From the NCBI GenBank assembly GCA_025352795.1, contig JANXSF010000007.1, forward strand, positions 88,349-152,348: DNA of 64,000 nucleotides. Direction: 5' to 3'. Positions 1 through 9,672 of this stretch are shown here, one piece after another. Source of the DNA: Acidobacteriota bacterium. Its GTDB lineage: Bacteria > Acidobacteriota > Terriglobia > Bryobacterales > Bryobacteraceae. Position 1 is the stretch's first letter. Every line of letters starts with the position of its first letter. Position numbers and translations under genes: made by a program. The notes under the pieces were generated by a model. It had not been told where the DNA came from and made no database searches. It saw only the letters and a program-made list of their open reading frames with translations.

Positions 1-1
1 T

Positions 2-3000
2 CCCATTGCCGGTGCCATCATTGCCGTCAAGAATGAAGGCACCAACAACTTGCATCCCGCAAAGACCGATTCCCATGGGAATTACACCGTCACATTTCTG
101 CCGCCTGCATCTTACTCCGTAACCGTCGCCGCACCAGGATTTCGTACTGCCCGTCAATCTGGCCTGGGACTTACTGTGGCCCAAGCTACCACGCTTGATT
201 TCAAGCTGGAGTTGGGCACCATCTCGCAGGAAATGACGGTCAGCAGTGAAGCACCAATCCTGGAACATTCCAGCGATCGCGGTGGTTTGGTCAACGCTGA
301 AGCCATTACCGAATATCCACTGAATGGGCGCAATCCATTCATGTTGGCGATGTTGGTTCCCGGTGTGGATTACAACGGTGAACTGGTTTATCAAAGGCCT
401 TTCGATAACGGTGCTATCGCCCGTTGGAACATCAACGGCAGTAATGCAAACAACGAATTTCTGCTGGATGGGGCACCGAATAACGCCCAGGGCGGTAACA
501 ATAACATTGCCTACGTGCCACCAGTGGATGCCGTGCAGGAGTTCAAGATTCAGACTAATACGTATGATGCACAATACGGAAAATCGGCCGGAGGGGTAAT
601 CAACGTTGCGTTGAAAAGCGGTACAAATCTCTTGCATGGTTCGTTGTATGAATTCATGCGACGCAATGTTCTGGATGCCAATTCGTTCCAAAACAATTCT
701 CGCGGTGCCCCCAAAGATGGCCATTATCTGGATCAGTATGGGGTGCTGTTCGATGGTCCTCTGCGTATCCCCAAGGTTTATAATGGACGCAATAAAACGT
801 TTTTTCTGTTCAACTATGAAGGGTACAGGGAAGCCACTCCGCAGCCATTGGTGTTGTCTGTACCAGAATCGGAAATGCGCAGCGGTAATTTTGCAAAGCT
901 AGTGGACGGGTCGAACCGATTAGTGACCGTTTACGACCCCAGTTCCACACGTTTGCTCAACGGCAAGTACATTCGTGATCCTTTTCCCAACAACACACTG
1001 CCAACAGCGCGCATCAATCCCATTGCCCGCAAGATTGTAGAGTTTTATCCAGCATCCAACACAAAAACAGCAGGAGTCGCCTATGCCCAACAAAACTATT
1101 TTGCTTCTGGTGGTCAGAATCCTGCACAAGATACGTTCTACAACATGGTGTTCAAGTTCGATCAAAACTTCGGAAGCAGGAATCATGTTTTCTTTCGGCA
1201 AGGAAGTAACGACCGTACGGAATCTCGTTCCTCAAATGGAATTCGAGGCCAACCCGGTGGCGATGGGCCGCAACCGTTAAAGCGTGTGAACGATGCCTAT
1301 GTGATGGACTGGGTAAGTACACTTACAGCTTCCATGTTACTCAATGCGCGAGTGTCATTTAGTCGTTACATTGAAAGTAATGACGGTTTGGCCAATAAAG
1401 CGTTTGACTTGGCCAGCTTGGGCTTTCCCTCTTCACTGGCTGCCGCACTCCCATATAGTCCAGGATTTGGAAGATATGTTCTGGATGACTACTTGGCGCT
1501 AGGGAAGGGAAGTCCCGGTCGCAATGTGACTAACTCCTGGGCCATTGCTGGATCCTTAACCAAAGTGAATGGCACCCACACAACCAAGGGTGGCATTGAC
1601 ATGCGTTCGATTCAATATGCCGTACAGAATCCTGGAACTGTATTTCAGCTCAATGAAAACAGGATCTTCACGCAGGCTGACTATACCCGCACAGATGCTC
1701 TTAGCGGCAACTCTATAGCTGGATTTCTTCTAGGAACTCCCAGTTCCGGCACAGTGAATTACCAATCGTTTTTCATCTACATGTCCCCTTACATAGCACC
1801 GTGGCTGCAACATGATTGGAAGGTTTCTTCACGCCTCACTATGAATTTAGGCTTGCGGTTTGATTTTAACTTTCCACCCAATGAACGCTTCAATCGTTTG
1901 AATCGCGGTTTTGATACACAAGTGATTAGTCCGCTGGATAAATTGATTGACCACGCTAAGTACCCTGACATTCCCAATCCACTGCGCGGCGGCCTGTTAT
2001 TTGCCGGGGAAAATGGGGCCTCGCGCACGGCTTCCAACCTCTACAAAAATACCTTCCAACCGCGTATTGGATTAGCGTACGCACTAACCAAAAAGATTGT
2101 TTTGCGCGGGGGGTGGGGCCGTTTTTACAGCAACCCCAGCAATAACTATTTGCAATCAACAGGATTTAATGCGCAGACAACTATGTCTGTTTCTCCTGAC
2201 GGGAACCGCAGCCCTTACCCTGACTTGATCAACAATCCGTTTCCGATCATTAACCAGCCAAGGGGTTCGGCAGATGGGCTCAACACTTTTGCCGGGCGCA
2301 GTTTCAACTTCGTCAACCCCAAGTTCCGCATTCCTCATACAGACCAGTACTCCTTCAGTATCCAGCGGGCCATTGGGCAGCGTGGACGTTTTGAAATCAC
2401 TTACTCCGCCAATCGCGGTTACGATCAGGAAACATCGAAGACCTTTGATGAGCAAGGCGACGGTGCTTTTCGCGATCGCTGCAATTGGATACTAGGGGGC
2501 AATCCCAGCTATTGCGATGCAGGCATTGCCAACCCATTTAAGGGGCTGGATGCCTTTGTCGGTACAAACTCTTACACTGCTAACACCATTACTCGAAACC
2601 AGATTCTACGACCCTATCCACAATTCACCGGTCTAACTGAATTAATGCTCAACACAGGTAAAAGCTGGTATAACTCATTGCAATCGGCGTATAACATGTG
2701 GGTTCGCAACGGACTTACTCTCAACGTCAATTACACGTGGGCAAAGAATGAGCAAAGGACTGGTTATCTAGACCCGCAGAACGACGTCATGCAACAAGGC
2801 GTAACGCAATATGATCGTCCACATCGTTTTGTGACCAGCATGATTGCCCAACTGCCTATGGGCAAAAGCCACAGATTTCTTGGGGGCACGCGCGGGTGGA
2901 CCAGCAAACTAGTCAGTGGTTGGGAAAGTACGTTGATATTTAATGTGATGAGTGGCATGCCCTGGGCTCTGCCCACTAACGTGCTCTATCTCAAAGATGC

Positions 3001-3427
3001 GCGGATTCCATTTGGCTGGGGCCAGGAAAAGATTCAGGCGGTGCAGCCATGCGTCAATCGAGTGAATTCCGATGGCAGCGTATCCACTTTAGGATTCAGT
3101 CAGGATTACGGCTGCAAGGAGCCAAACTTCCTGATAGTTCCCAACTATAACCCGCGTTACACGCCCTACTACAACTCCCGACTTCGTTTGCAGACCTCGC
3201 GCATGGCCGATGTTTCTTTGAACAAAATGACCCAGATCAATGAACGATTCCGAGCCCAGTTTCGCCTGGAAGTCTTCAATGTGGCCAACTCATTCTTTGT
3301 AACAACGGCAATGTTCAACAATACTGCGGACAGCGCAAACTTCGGCATCTTGTATAAGTCAACTGTAAGTGCTCCGCAATCGAATTATCCACGGCAGATG
3401 CAATTAGGATTCAAGTTACTGTGGTAA
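2..3427 (+). CDS. TonB-dependent receptor, Oar-like, 5' truncated by window edge
   Basis: Outer-membrane TonB-dependent receptor of the large acidobacterial Oar-like type, probably for uptake of oligosaccharides or peptides; the substrate is not evident. The frame is open from base 2, so the true start and signal peptide lie outside the window. The in-frame TTG at 50 is internal. The first residues form a carboxypeptidase-regulatory-like beta-sandwich (DSHGNYTV, LPPASYSV). The plug follows (NGRNPFM, NNEFLLDGAPNN, AQYGKSAGGVINV), then a long beta-barrel ending in the aromatic C-terminus QLGFKLLW, a typical outer-membrane insertion signal. The stop overlaps the next gene by 7 bases, suggesting co-transcription with the FGE-like/esterase fusion and the heme-copper protein. 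Confidence 0.9.
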   Translation, partial: PIAGAIIAVKNEGTNNLHPAKTDSHGNYTVTFLPPASYSVTVAAPGFRTARQSGLGLTVAQATTLDFKLELGTISQEMTVSSEAPILEHSSDRGGLVNAEAITEYPLNGRNPFMLAMLVPGVDYNGELVYQRPFDNGAIARWNINGSNANNEFLLDGAPNNAQGGNNNIAYVPPVDAVQEFKIQTNTYDAQYGKSAGGVINVALKSGTNLLHGSLYEFMRRNVLDANSFQNNSRGAPKDGHYLDQYGVLFDGPLRIPKVYNGRNKTFFLFNYEGYREATPQPLVLSVPESEMRSGNFAKLVDGSNRLVTVYDPSSTRLLNGKYIRDPFPNNTLPTARINPIARKIVEFYPASNTKTAGVAYAQQNYFASGGQNPAQDTFYNMVFKFDQNFGSRNHVFFRQGSNDRTESRSSNGIRGQPGGDGPQPLKRVNDAYVMDWVSTLTASMLLNARVSFSRYIESNDGLANKAFDLASLGFPSSLAAALPYSPGFGRYVLDDYLALGKGSPGRNVTNSWAIAGSLTKVNGTHTTKGGIDMRSIQYAVQNPGTVFQLNENRIFTQADYTRTDALSGNSIAGFLLGTPSSGTVNYQSFFIYMSPYIAPWLQHDWKVSSRLTMNLGLRFDFNFPPNERFNRLNRGFDTQVISPLDKLIDHAKYPDIPNPLRGGLLFAGENGASRTASNLYKNTFQPRIGLAYALTKKIVLRGGWGRFYSNPSNNYLQSTGFNAQTTMSVSPDGNRSPYPDLINNPFPIINQPRGSADGLNTFAGRSFNFVNPKFRIPHTDQYSFSIQRAIGQRGRFEITYSANRGYDQETSKTFDEQGDGAFRDRCNWILGGNPSYCDAGIANPFKGLDAFVGTNSYTANTITRNQILRPYPQFTGLTELMLNTGKSWYNSLQSAYNMWVRNGLTLNVNYTWAKNEQRTGYLDPQNDVMQQGVTQYDRPHRFVTSMIAQLPMGKSHRFLGGTRGWTSKLVSGWESTLIFNVMSGMPWALPTNVLYLKDARIPFGWGQEKIQAVQPCVNRVNSDGSVSTLGFSQDYGCKEPNFLIVPNYNPRYTPYYNSRLRLQTSRMADVSLNKMTQINERFRAQFRLEVFNVANSFFVTTAMFNNTADSANFGILYKSTVSAPQSNYPRQMQLGFKLLW

Positions 3428-5085
3428 TTTTCCTCATCTCCGCAATGCTTGCTTTGGATTGGGCGGTGATTCCACCATCCCAACAAACAGTGCGCGACCC
3501 CCAGACAGGCATTTCCGTTCACATCGCCATAGGTGGATTCAGGATTGCCAAAACCGAAACGTCGCAGCAAGTATATGAACAGGTGATGGGGCAAAATCCT
3601 TCGCTGCACAAGGGTCCAAATCTGCCCGTTGAAAACATCAGTTGGTTGAATGCGGTTAGCTTTGCAAATGCCCTCAGCGTGCGCAACAAGCTCAATCCTT
3701 GTTACGAGAAAGCCACTGCATCGCGCAAGACCAGTTGCAATGGCTATCGCTTGCCCACCGAAGCGGAATGGTCTGCCGCTGCGGGCACTAGCGACGGTAA
3801 CCTGGGCATGGCTTCTACAAAGAATGCATCTGAGTTAGTTAAGCTTCCAGGCACGCGGCCCATTGGTTCATCAGGTATCAATGCATTCGGAGTTTACGAT
3901 ATGTCGGGCAATGTCTGGGAATGGTGTGAGGATTGGTTTAACGCCATCCAATCGAAATGGCTTGTTACCAATCCAAGAGGACCCAGGCGTGGACTTCAAC
4001 GGGTCATACGGGGAGGTTCGTATGTAACTTCGCGCACCAGTTGGTCACGCGGATTACGCTCTTCTCAAGATCCGGCACACGCCAGCGGCGAAACAGGTTT
4101 CCGGCTAGTACAATCCACCGGAGTTCTCGCACCTGCTATCCCGTTTGACCAAGCCGCGTATCGCAAGCCGCCGCAGAAAACTGATTTCCCTACACTCGCA
4201 CCAGTTACTAAAGTAGACAGTGCAAAGTGGATGCTATTGCTGGGTGCGCCTGCCATTGCCAAGCCCGCCCCACGCGCGCGCCTAGTGCGTGAAATCGACG
4301 ATACCTGGTTACGAGCTCGTCTGATGGACCTTCAAACGGAACCCGATTCCTGGGAACGAATCCTGATTGTTTATCCGGACGAACACCTAACGACGCCGCG
4401 TCCTGTGCTGATTGTTCCTTACTATGATGTGGATACTCCAGCGGGTTTGAATTTGGGTGGTCGTAATTTTCAACCATTGGGCGTGCGCTCATTCGCCTGG
4501 CTGGCCGCCCAACAGGGTTACATTGCGGTAGCCATCCGCTGGTTTGGCGAAAGCTATGGCCAACGATACGATGAAGCTGTTGCCAACCTTGCTCGCAGGC
4601 ATCCGGGGACCACAGGGTTGGGAAAATGGGTATGGGACGCCAGTCGTCTGCTGGATTACCTGGAGACCCTGCCCGAAGTGGATCGCACCAGGATCGCGAT
4701 GATGGGTCACTCACTGGGCGGGAAAATGACCATGTACGCGGCGGCTATGGATCAACGGGTGCGCGCCGCAGTGGCGTCTGAGCCGGGTGTGAGTTTCGCC
4801 TTTACTAACTATGAGGATTACTGGTACTTCGGTGAGCGTCTGCCGAAAGGTGTGGATCAAAATGAGTTACTGGCCTTGTTAGCACCTCGACCCTTCTTGT
4901 TGATTGCTGGTGAAGATTCCGATGGCGATAAAAGCTTGCCCCTGCTTACATCGGCCAGCGCCATGCCCGGCGCTGTTTTCGATTGGATCAACCATCGTAG
5001 CGGACATACTCCGGCGCCCGATGCAATTACAGCAGCGTTTGATTGGTTAAGGCACTGGCTGCTTGACGGTGTTCCAAAACAGTAA
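3421..5085 (+). CDS. FGE-like (sulfatase-modifying-factor) domain fused to alpha/beta hydrolase
   Basis: Two-domain, probably exported protein. Residues about 30-230 are an FGE-sulfatase-type domain (GYRLPTEAEW, FGVYDMSGNVWEWCEDW, RVIRGGSY, ETGFRLV). Residues about 290-550 are an alpha/beta hydrolase of the dienelactone hydrolase/esterase kind, with nucleophile Ser431 in GHSLGG, an acid near GEDSDGD and a His in HRSGHTP. The cysteines that act in true formylglycine-generating enzymes, before the RSxD motif, are not visible (SWSRGLRSSQDP), so the first domain is more likely structural or ligand-binding. The start is GTG at 3421, overlapping the receptor stop by 7 bases. ATG at 3445 is possible but shortens an already short signal-like N-terminus. 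Substrate unknown. Confidence 0.85.
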   Translation: MVIFLISAMLALDWAVIPPSQQTVRDPQTGISVHIAIGGFRIAKTETSQQVYEQVMGQNPSLHKGPNLPVENISWLNAVSFANALSVRNKLNPCYEKATASRKTSCNGYRLPTEAEWSAAAGTSDGNLGMASTKNASELVKLPGTRPIGSSGINAFGVYDMSGNVWEWCEDWFNAIQSKWLVTNPRGPRRGLQRVIRGGSYVTSRTSWSRGLRSSQDPAHASGETGFRLVQSTGVLAPAIPFDQAAYRKPPQKTDFPTLAPVTKVDSAKWMLLLGAPAIAKPAPRARLVREIDDTWLRARLMDLQTEPDSWERILIVYPDEHLTTPRPVLIVPYYDVDTPAGLNLGGRNFQPLGVRSFAWLAAQQGYIAVAIRWFGESYGQRYDEAVANLARRHPGTTGLGKWVWDASRLLDYLETLPEVDRTRIAMMGHSLGGKMTMYAAAMDQRVRAAVASEPGVSFAFTNYEDYWYFGERLPKGVDQNELLALLAPRPFLLIAGEDSDGDKSLPLLTSASAMPGAVFDWINHRSGHTPAPDAITAAFDWLRHWLLDGVPKQ

Positions 5086-5094
5086 ACTAAGAAC

Positions 5095-6441
5095 ATGCCT
5101 ATCCGCTGCTTTGCCATTGTTTTTGCGTTAGTCAACACTTGCGCAACAGCAGAAACCACTTGGCGTGACGTCCAGCCAGTGGTGGAACGGCGCTGTGTGC
5201 AGTGTCATCAGGCAGGTGAAGTGGCCCCCATGGCTTTCACCAGCTATCGTCAGGTAAGACCATTTGCAAAGGCCATTCGCCAAGCTGTATTGCAAAAAAC
5301 CATGCCCCCATGGCATGCCACTCCTGGCTCACATCAGTGGCGCAATGACCGTTCTTTGACGCAGCAGGAAGTAACTACGCTGGTGGCCTGGGTGGATGCC
5401 GGGGCACTGGAAGGAGCCCCGCTGATTTCCCCCATTAGAATTTCCAAGCACCAGGATGGGTGGAAGTTGGGCAAGCCAGATCGGGTAGTGAAGGTTCCTG
5501 GTTTCGATGTTCCAAGGTCTGGTCAATTGCAGTATTCATTTCTCATCGTGCCCTTGCATCTTTCCAAAGATACATGGGTCCGTGCCGCCGAGTTTCGCAT
5601 TGATCAACGCAGCCTTGTGCATCACATTAACGCCTTTGTGCGGCCCGCTGGGTCGAGTTACTTGGCTGGATTCCCAGTGGGCGAAATCTTCTCGCCAACG
5701 GTGGCGCAACGGGGCAAGCGTAGACCTGAGGAACGTGTGTTTGATCGGCGTCAACTCATTCTTGGATACGAACCTGGTTACGAGGCAATGCCCTGGTTAG
5801 AACAGGGGGCCAAGCTGATTCCTGCCGGGTCTGATCTGATTTTGGAGATGCACTACAATCCCAACGGCCAGCCTGCCATAGATCACTCTGAGTTCGGGTT
5901 GTACTTCGCCGATCGGGCCCCGCAGTTGCGAGTATTGGCAATTGATACGCTGCGCGATTTAGATTTTGTGATTCCACCCAAGAATGGCAGTTTTGATTCC
6001 CATGCCACCATGACGCTAGCGCGTCCGGCCCGCCTACTTTCGGTTCAACCTCATATGCACGTTCGTGGCAAAAGCATGCTGGTGGTGGCGGTTTATCCAG
6101 ACGGTAAAAAGGAAACTCTAATTGATGTTCCCCGATACGATTTCAATTGGCAAACTACTTATGTTTTGACCAAGCCGTTGGATCTTCCAGTAGGCACGCG
6201 TTTGGAATCCACCGCAGCCTTTGATAATTCACCCAACAACCGCTTTAATCCAGACCCTGCGGCAGCGGTGAAATGGGGCGATCAAACTACCGATGAAATG
6301 CACATCGCGTTTCTGGAACTGGTCATTGAAGCCAGCGGAGATCCAGAACAGTTGTTTAAGTCAGTGCCGAAAATGGTGGGGGTTCAACCGCTAACGGCTT
6401 CCGTTGAAGATTCCAAAGCGGCCTTGGCCAAGCGCCCATAG
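5095..6441 (+). CDS. Heme c / copper type II monooxygenase-like secreted protein
   Basis: Predicted periplasmic redox protein. A signal peptide covers about residues 1-19. A cytochrome c domain has one CxxCH heme site (C34-VQ-C37-H38). The C-terminal part resembles copper type II ascorbate-dependent monooxygenases (PHM/DBM fold). The expected ligand order is present: His176-His177, His253 (EMHYNPNG), His320-x-His322 (PHMHVRG) and a candidate Met402 (DEMHIAF). The PHM comparison is from family knowledge and the substrate is unknown. The gene starts 9 bases after the esterase fusion, so it probably belongs to the same operon as the TonB receptor. Heme attachment would need the ccm system at 37-43 kb. 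Its 3' end overlaps the convergent TPR gene by 58 bases. Confidence 0.85.
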   Translation: MPIRCFAIVFALVNTCATAETTWRDVQPVVERRCVQCHQAGEVAPMAFTSYRQVRPFAKAIRQAVLQKTMPPWHATPGSHQWRNDRSLTQQEVTTLVAWVDAGALEGAPLISPIRISKHQDGWKLGKPDRVVKVPGFDVPRSGQLQYSFLIVPLHLSKDTWVRAAEFRIDQRSLVHHINAFVRPAGSSYLAGFPVGEIFSPTVAQRGKRRPEERVFDRRQLILGYEPGYEAMPWLEQGAKLIPAGSDLILEMHYNPNGQPAIDHSEFGLYFADRAPQLRVLAIDTLRDLDFVIPPKNGSFDSHATMTLARPARLLSVQPHMHVRGKSMLVVAVYPDGKKETLIDVPRYDFNWQTTYVLTKPLDLPVGTRLESTAAFDNSPNNRFNPDPAAAVKWGDQTTDEMHIAFLELVIEASGDPEQLFKSVPKMVGVQPLTASVEDSKAALAKRP

Positions 6442-7187
6442 TTGCCCTGTGGTTCAGCTCCGGCGCACTTTTCAAAGTGCAGCACACTTTGGTTCAGCTT
6501 CCCTAATTCCTGGTAAGCGCGGCCAAAGCTGTAGTGCACCATGGCCACCACCGGCTTGTTCATCCGGTCACACAGGGCCGATGCTTCTCTGTCCAGTTTG
6601 CCCACTTCCCATTCGTCTTTGGAGTTTGCCGCCGTGGCCCAGGCCAGCACCGCCACACTTTCACACAGATTCATATCGGTACTATCAGGGCAGGATACTT
6701 GAGCTCCGTTATCCAATCGAATAGCCATCTGCACTTTTGCCAAAGCTTCCGCACGCCGTAGCCCGCCCATTAACAATGTGGTGCACATACTTCGAAAATG
6801 GCACCCCTGATGGACATGATGCTTCGTTGCTTCTTCCAGGCATAGCACTGCCTCTTCCGTCATCTGTTTATCGCGTAGCGCCAGCCCCAAGGCATGGTAT
6901 ATTTTCGCCAGTTGCCGATCATTGTCACCACTCATCGTAGCGGCCTGGTCCAGCATCGTGATGGATTCTTCTAAGCTGCCCAATTTATAGAGCATAGTTC
7001 CGCGAAGGAAATGGTAATCCACGGTGTTGCGCGCCAGGCTGTCCGCTTTTTTTAACGCAAGTTGATAGTCCCCAGCCCGGTAGGCCTCCCAAACAGATTG
7101 CGGCGACCCGCCTCCGCTCATGGAACTGCTCATGCTCTCGGCAGAGAGATTCTTGAAAGATGCACTGACTCTTTTGAAAATTGACAC
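6384..7187 (-). CDS. Tetratricopeptide repeat protein
   Basis: Cytosolic-looking helical repeat protein without a signal peptide. TPR-like helices run through the protein (AWEAYRAG-like SVWEAYRAGDYQLAL, YHFLRGTMLYKLGSLEESI, KIYHALGLALRD, VHYSFGRAYQELGKLNQSV), suggesting protein-protein interaction; the partner is unknown. GTG at 7187 gives 267 residues. ATG at 7133, preceded by GAGAGC, is an alternative that would remove a Ser-rich N-terminus. The 3' end overlaps the convergent heme-copper gene by 58 bases, so the two transcripts would be antisense there. Confidence 0.75.
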   Translation of the reverse strand: MSIFKRVSASFKNLSAESMSSSMSGGGSPQSVWEAYRAGDYQLALKKADSLARNTVDYHFLRGTMLYKLGSLEESITMLDQAATMSGDNDRQLAKIYHALGLALRDKQMTEEAVLCLEEATKHHVHQGCHFRSMCTTLLMGGLRRAEALAKVQMAIRLDNGAQVSCPDSTDMNLCESVAVLAWATAANSKDEWEVGKLDREASALCDRMNKPVVAMVHYSFGRAYQELGKLNQSVLHFEKCAGAEPQGNYGRLAKAALESSTEAVSG

Positions 7188-7358
7188 AAGTTTGCCTATG
7201 TGAAAACTATCGGGCGATTTTCGCGTTTGTTGGATCGGGAGTTCGGCTTAGATACGATTGGTGGAATACACTAAACACCCACGATAGAAAGTTTTCGTTC
7301 CCCAAATCCAAACTCATTCTGGCAACGTATTACCACTTGAAAGATCGTAATATCTGAT

Positions 7359-7395
7359 GCTAGTATTACGAATCAGCAGTTAGTGCTACGAATCA
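7359..7395. repeat. Two direct repeats with 20-bp period upstream of TonB receptor
   Basis: GCTAGTATTACGAATCA at 7359-7375 and GTTAGTGCTACGAATCA at 7379-7395 match at 14 of 17 positions. Their period is 20 bp, about two helical turns, and the second copy runs into the probable ATG of the receptor. The arrangement suits a regulator binding side by side on one DNA face, but no regulator can be named. Confidence 0.45.
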
Positions 7396-9650
7396 TGCAA
7401 GCCATGCTAAAAATACCGTTCTTATTCCTTTTCGCCACCAGTTTCACTTTCGCCCAATCTGCCCTGGTTGGACGAGTCACTGATCCGCAAGGCAAGCCAG
7501 TTTCAGGTGCAAAGGTTCAAATTGAGCCTCTGCAGAAAAGCAGCCAAACTGTGGCAGGGGCATTCCAATTTAATAATGTGCCCTCCGGCGAAGTGACGAT
7601 CACAGCCGTTTACCCCTCTTTTCAGCCAGTCAGCATCACCACCCAACTCCGCGAAGTAACGCTTCAGTTCACAGAACTCGCATCGCAGAAACAATCCATC
7701 GTCATCACTGCCCATACCGTTGAACCTACCGTCGATCTGCGCAATTCTGAGGTGTTTAATCGCACGTTGTTCACGCGGGATGACCAAATGCTGCAACAGA
7801 TGAATGCGGGTATCAGCGCTGGTCAGCATGAAGGCGGTGGCAAGTCGCTGGAGATTCGCCGATTCGGCTTCAACCTGGATCATGGCGGCGTCAATGGCGG
7901 GTTGAAAGTGATGGTGGATAATGTACAGCAGAACCAGGGAACGCAGGGTCATGGGCAAGGCTATCTGGGTTCGCTGAAATCTTTGAGTCCGGAACTGATT
8001 CAGCAGGTGACCGTAATCAACGGACCGTTCAGCCCCGCTTATGGGGATTTCAGTGGTCTTGGCGTGGTGCACATTCAACAACGGGAATCGCTGCCAGAGC
8101 AGATTACACTGCGGCTGCAAGGCGGCAACTTTAACAGTGGTCGTGGCTTTTTTGGTTACAGTCCCAACGTCCAAAAGGTTGATAGTTATCTTGCCTATGA
8201 AGGCTCGTACACAGACGGTCCATTTCAGAATCCAGGGCGATATCGTCAAGACAAGGTGAACGGAAATTACACCCGGCAATTGAGCAATGATCAGAAGCTG
8301 GGCTTTCGATTTCTTTATGGGAGAAACAATTTCTATTCATCTGGCCAGCTTCCGCTTGACTTGGTGGACCAGGGGAAACTCCACCGTTTCGGAGCACTGG
8401 ATCCTAGCGATGGAGGGCGTGTCAACTTGGGCACCGTATCCACTTATTACAGTCGCAGTTGGACCAATGGAGCGGCACTCAAAGCAGATGGCTTTGTCAG
8501 CCGTTCTTTGTTTGATCTGTACTCCAATTTCACTTACTATCTGACTGACCCGATTTTGGGTGACGCGTTCCAACAGCACGATTCACGCCTTCAAGACGGT
8601 GCGAATATCCAATACACCCAACCTCACAAACTGGGTGGAACCACTGCACTATTTTCCGCAGGAGCAAACTTCCACGACAATCAGATCAACGTCGGTTTGT
8701 ATCCGCGCATCGGTCGTAATCCGTTCGATGTAGCAACGCGTGCCAATGCTCATGTCACTAACGAAGCGGCTTACGGGCAGGAAATTATCACGCTATTGCA
8801 TGGTCGCTTGATTCTATCCGCCGGGTTGCGTTTCGACGAGTTCCGCTTCGGAGTGAACGACCGCGTCAATCCATTAAACGGCGGCGTGCAGTATGGTGGG
8901 CGCTGGCAGGGCAAGGGTGGTGCCGCATTTACGCCGACCCACAAGTTGCCGATAACCTTTCATGCTAACTATGGGCGGGGGATCAATTCGATTGATGCGC
9001 GCGGCGTGGTGCAGCGTCCCGATCAGCCACGGCTTGCCACGACTGATTTCTACCAGGTTGGCGCTTCATCGCATTTCCGCAGGTTTTCGTTCAGTGCCGA
9101 TGCCTTCCTCATTGATCATTCCAATGAACAGGTCTACATACCCGATGATGGCAGCTTTGAATTAAAAGGCCCATCGCGAGCGTATGGCTTTGAGTCCAAG
9201 GCCTCTTACGAACTAACTCGTCACGTATCGTTGAATGCCGGAGTTACTAAGGTAAGCAACTCTTTCTTCAGAGGCGGTGACCATCGTGTTTATGTTGACA
9301 GTGCTCCACATTTTGTGGCGAACGCGGCTTTGACCGTGGCCCGTTGGAACGGCTGGAGTGGTTCTGCTCGTATGCGCGCCATCAACCACTATCGCTTGGA
9401 TGGGGACGATCCATCCAATGTTGCCGCAGGTCATACCGTGTTTGACATGGGCGTGGCTAAAAAGATCCGTCACGGGATGGAGCTGAATTTCACTGTCGAC
9501 AACTTTACGGATCGCAGATATTATGAGACACAGAATTACTTTGAGTCCAGGGTGACGCCGGTTTCTCCGGTGATTGCGCGCATCCATGCTACGCCTGGCT
9601 ATCCATTGACAGTGGCGGCTGGGGTCACGTTCCGGTTGGCTGGCAAGTAA
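7395..9650 (+). CDS. TonB-dependent receptor with carboxypeptidase-like N-domain
   Basis: Outer-membrane TonB-dependent receptor, smaller than the one at the window start. It has a signal peptide ending near FTFAQ, a carboxypeptidase-regulatory-like domain (VGRVTDPQGKPVSGAKV, FNNVPSGEV), a plug (SLEIRRFGFNLDHGG, QVTVINGPFSPAYGDFSG) and a beta-barrel to the C-terminus. ATG at 7395 is preferred over GTG at 7383 because it fits the signal peptide better; ATG at 7404 is also possible. The plug is His-rich (GQHEGGGK, DHGGVNGG), which hints at a metal or siderophore ligand but does not prove it. The acetamidase-like gene follows after 22 bases and may be co-transcribed. A direct-repeat pair lies just upstream. 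Confidence 0.88.
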   Translation: MQAMLKIPFLFLFATSFTFAQSALVGRVTDPQGKPVSGAKVQIEPLQKSSQTVAGAFQFNNVPSGEVTITAVYPSFQPVSITTQLREVTLQFTELASQKQSIVITAHTVEPTVDLRNSEVFNRTLFTRDDQMLQQMNAGISAGQHEGGGKSLEIRRFGFNLDHGGVNGGLKVMVDNVQQNQGTQGHGQGYLGSLKSLSPELIQQVTVINGPFSPAYGDFSGLGVVHIQQRESLPEQITLRLQGGNFNSGRGFFGYSPNVQKVDSYLAYEGSYTDGPFQNPGRYRQDKVNGNYTRQLSNDQKLGFRFLYGRNNFYSSGQLPLDLVDQGKLHRFGALDPSDGGRVNLGTVSTYYSRSWTNGAALKADGFVSRSLFDLYSNFTYYLTDPILGDAFQQHDSRLQDGANIQYTQPHKLGGTTALFSAGANFHDNQINVGLYPRIGRNPFDVATRANAHVTNEAAYGQEIITLLHGRLILSAGLRFDEFRFGVNDRVNPLNGGVQYGGRWQGKGGAAFTPTHKLPITFHANYGRGINSIDARGVVQRPDQPRLATTDFYQVGASSHFRRFSFSADAFLIDHSNEQVYIPDDGSFELKGPSRAYGFESKASYELTRHVSLNAGVTKVSNSFFRGGDHRVYVDSAPHFVANAALTVARWNGWSGSARMRAINHYRLDGDDPSNVAAGHTVFDMGVAKKIRHGMELNFTVDNFTDRRYYETQNYFESRVTPVSPVIARIHATPGYPLTVAAGVTFRLAGK

Positions 9651-9672
9651 CTGTTGTTATAGTAAAGTTACT

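Noticed and set aside
4208..4714. 168-residue open frame on the minus strand
   Set aside because: Antisense to the esterase fusion; Trp/Pro/Cys-rich composition without domain.
7503..8279. 258-residue open frame on the minus strand
   Set aside because: Entirely antisense to the second TonB receptor, with no signal, domain or ribosome site.
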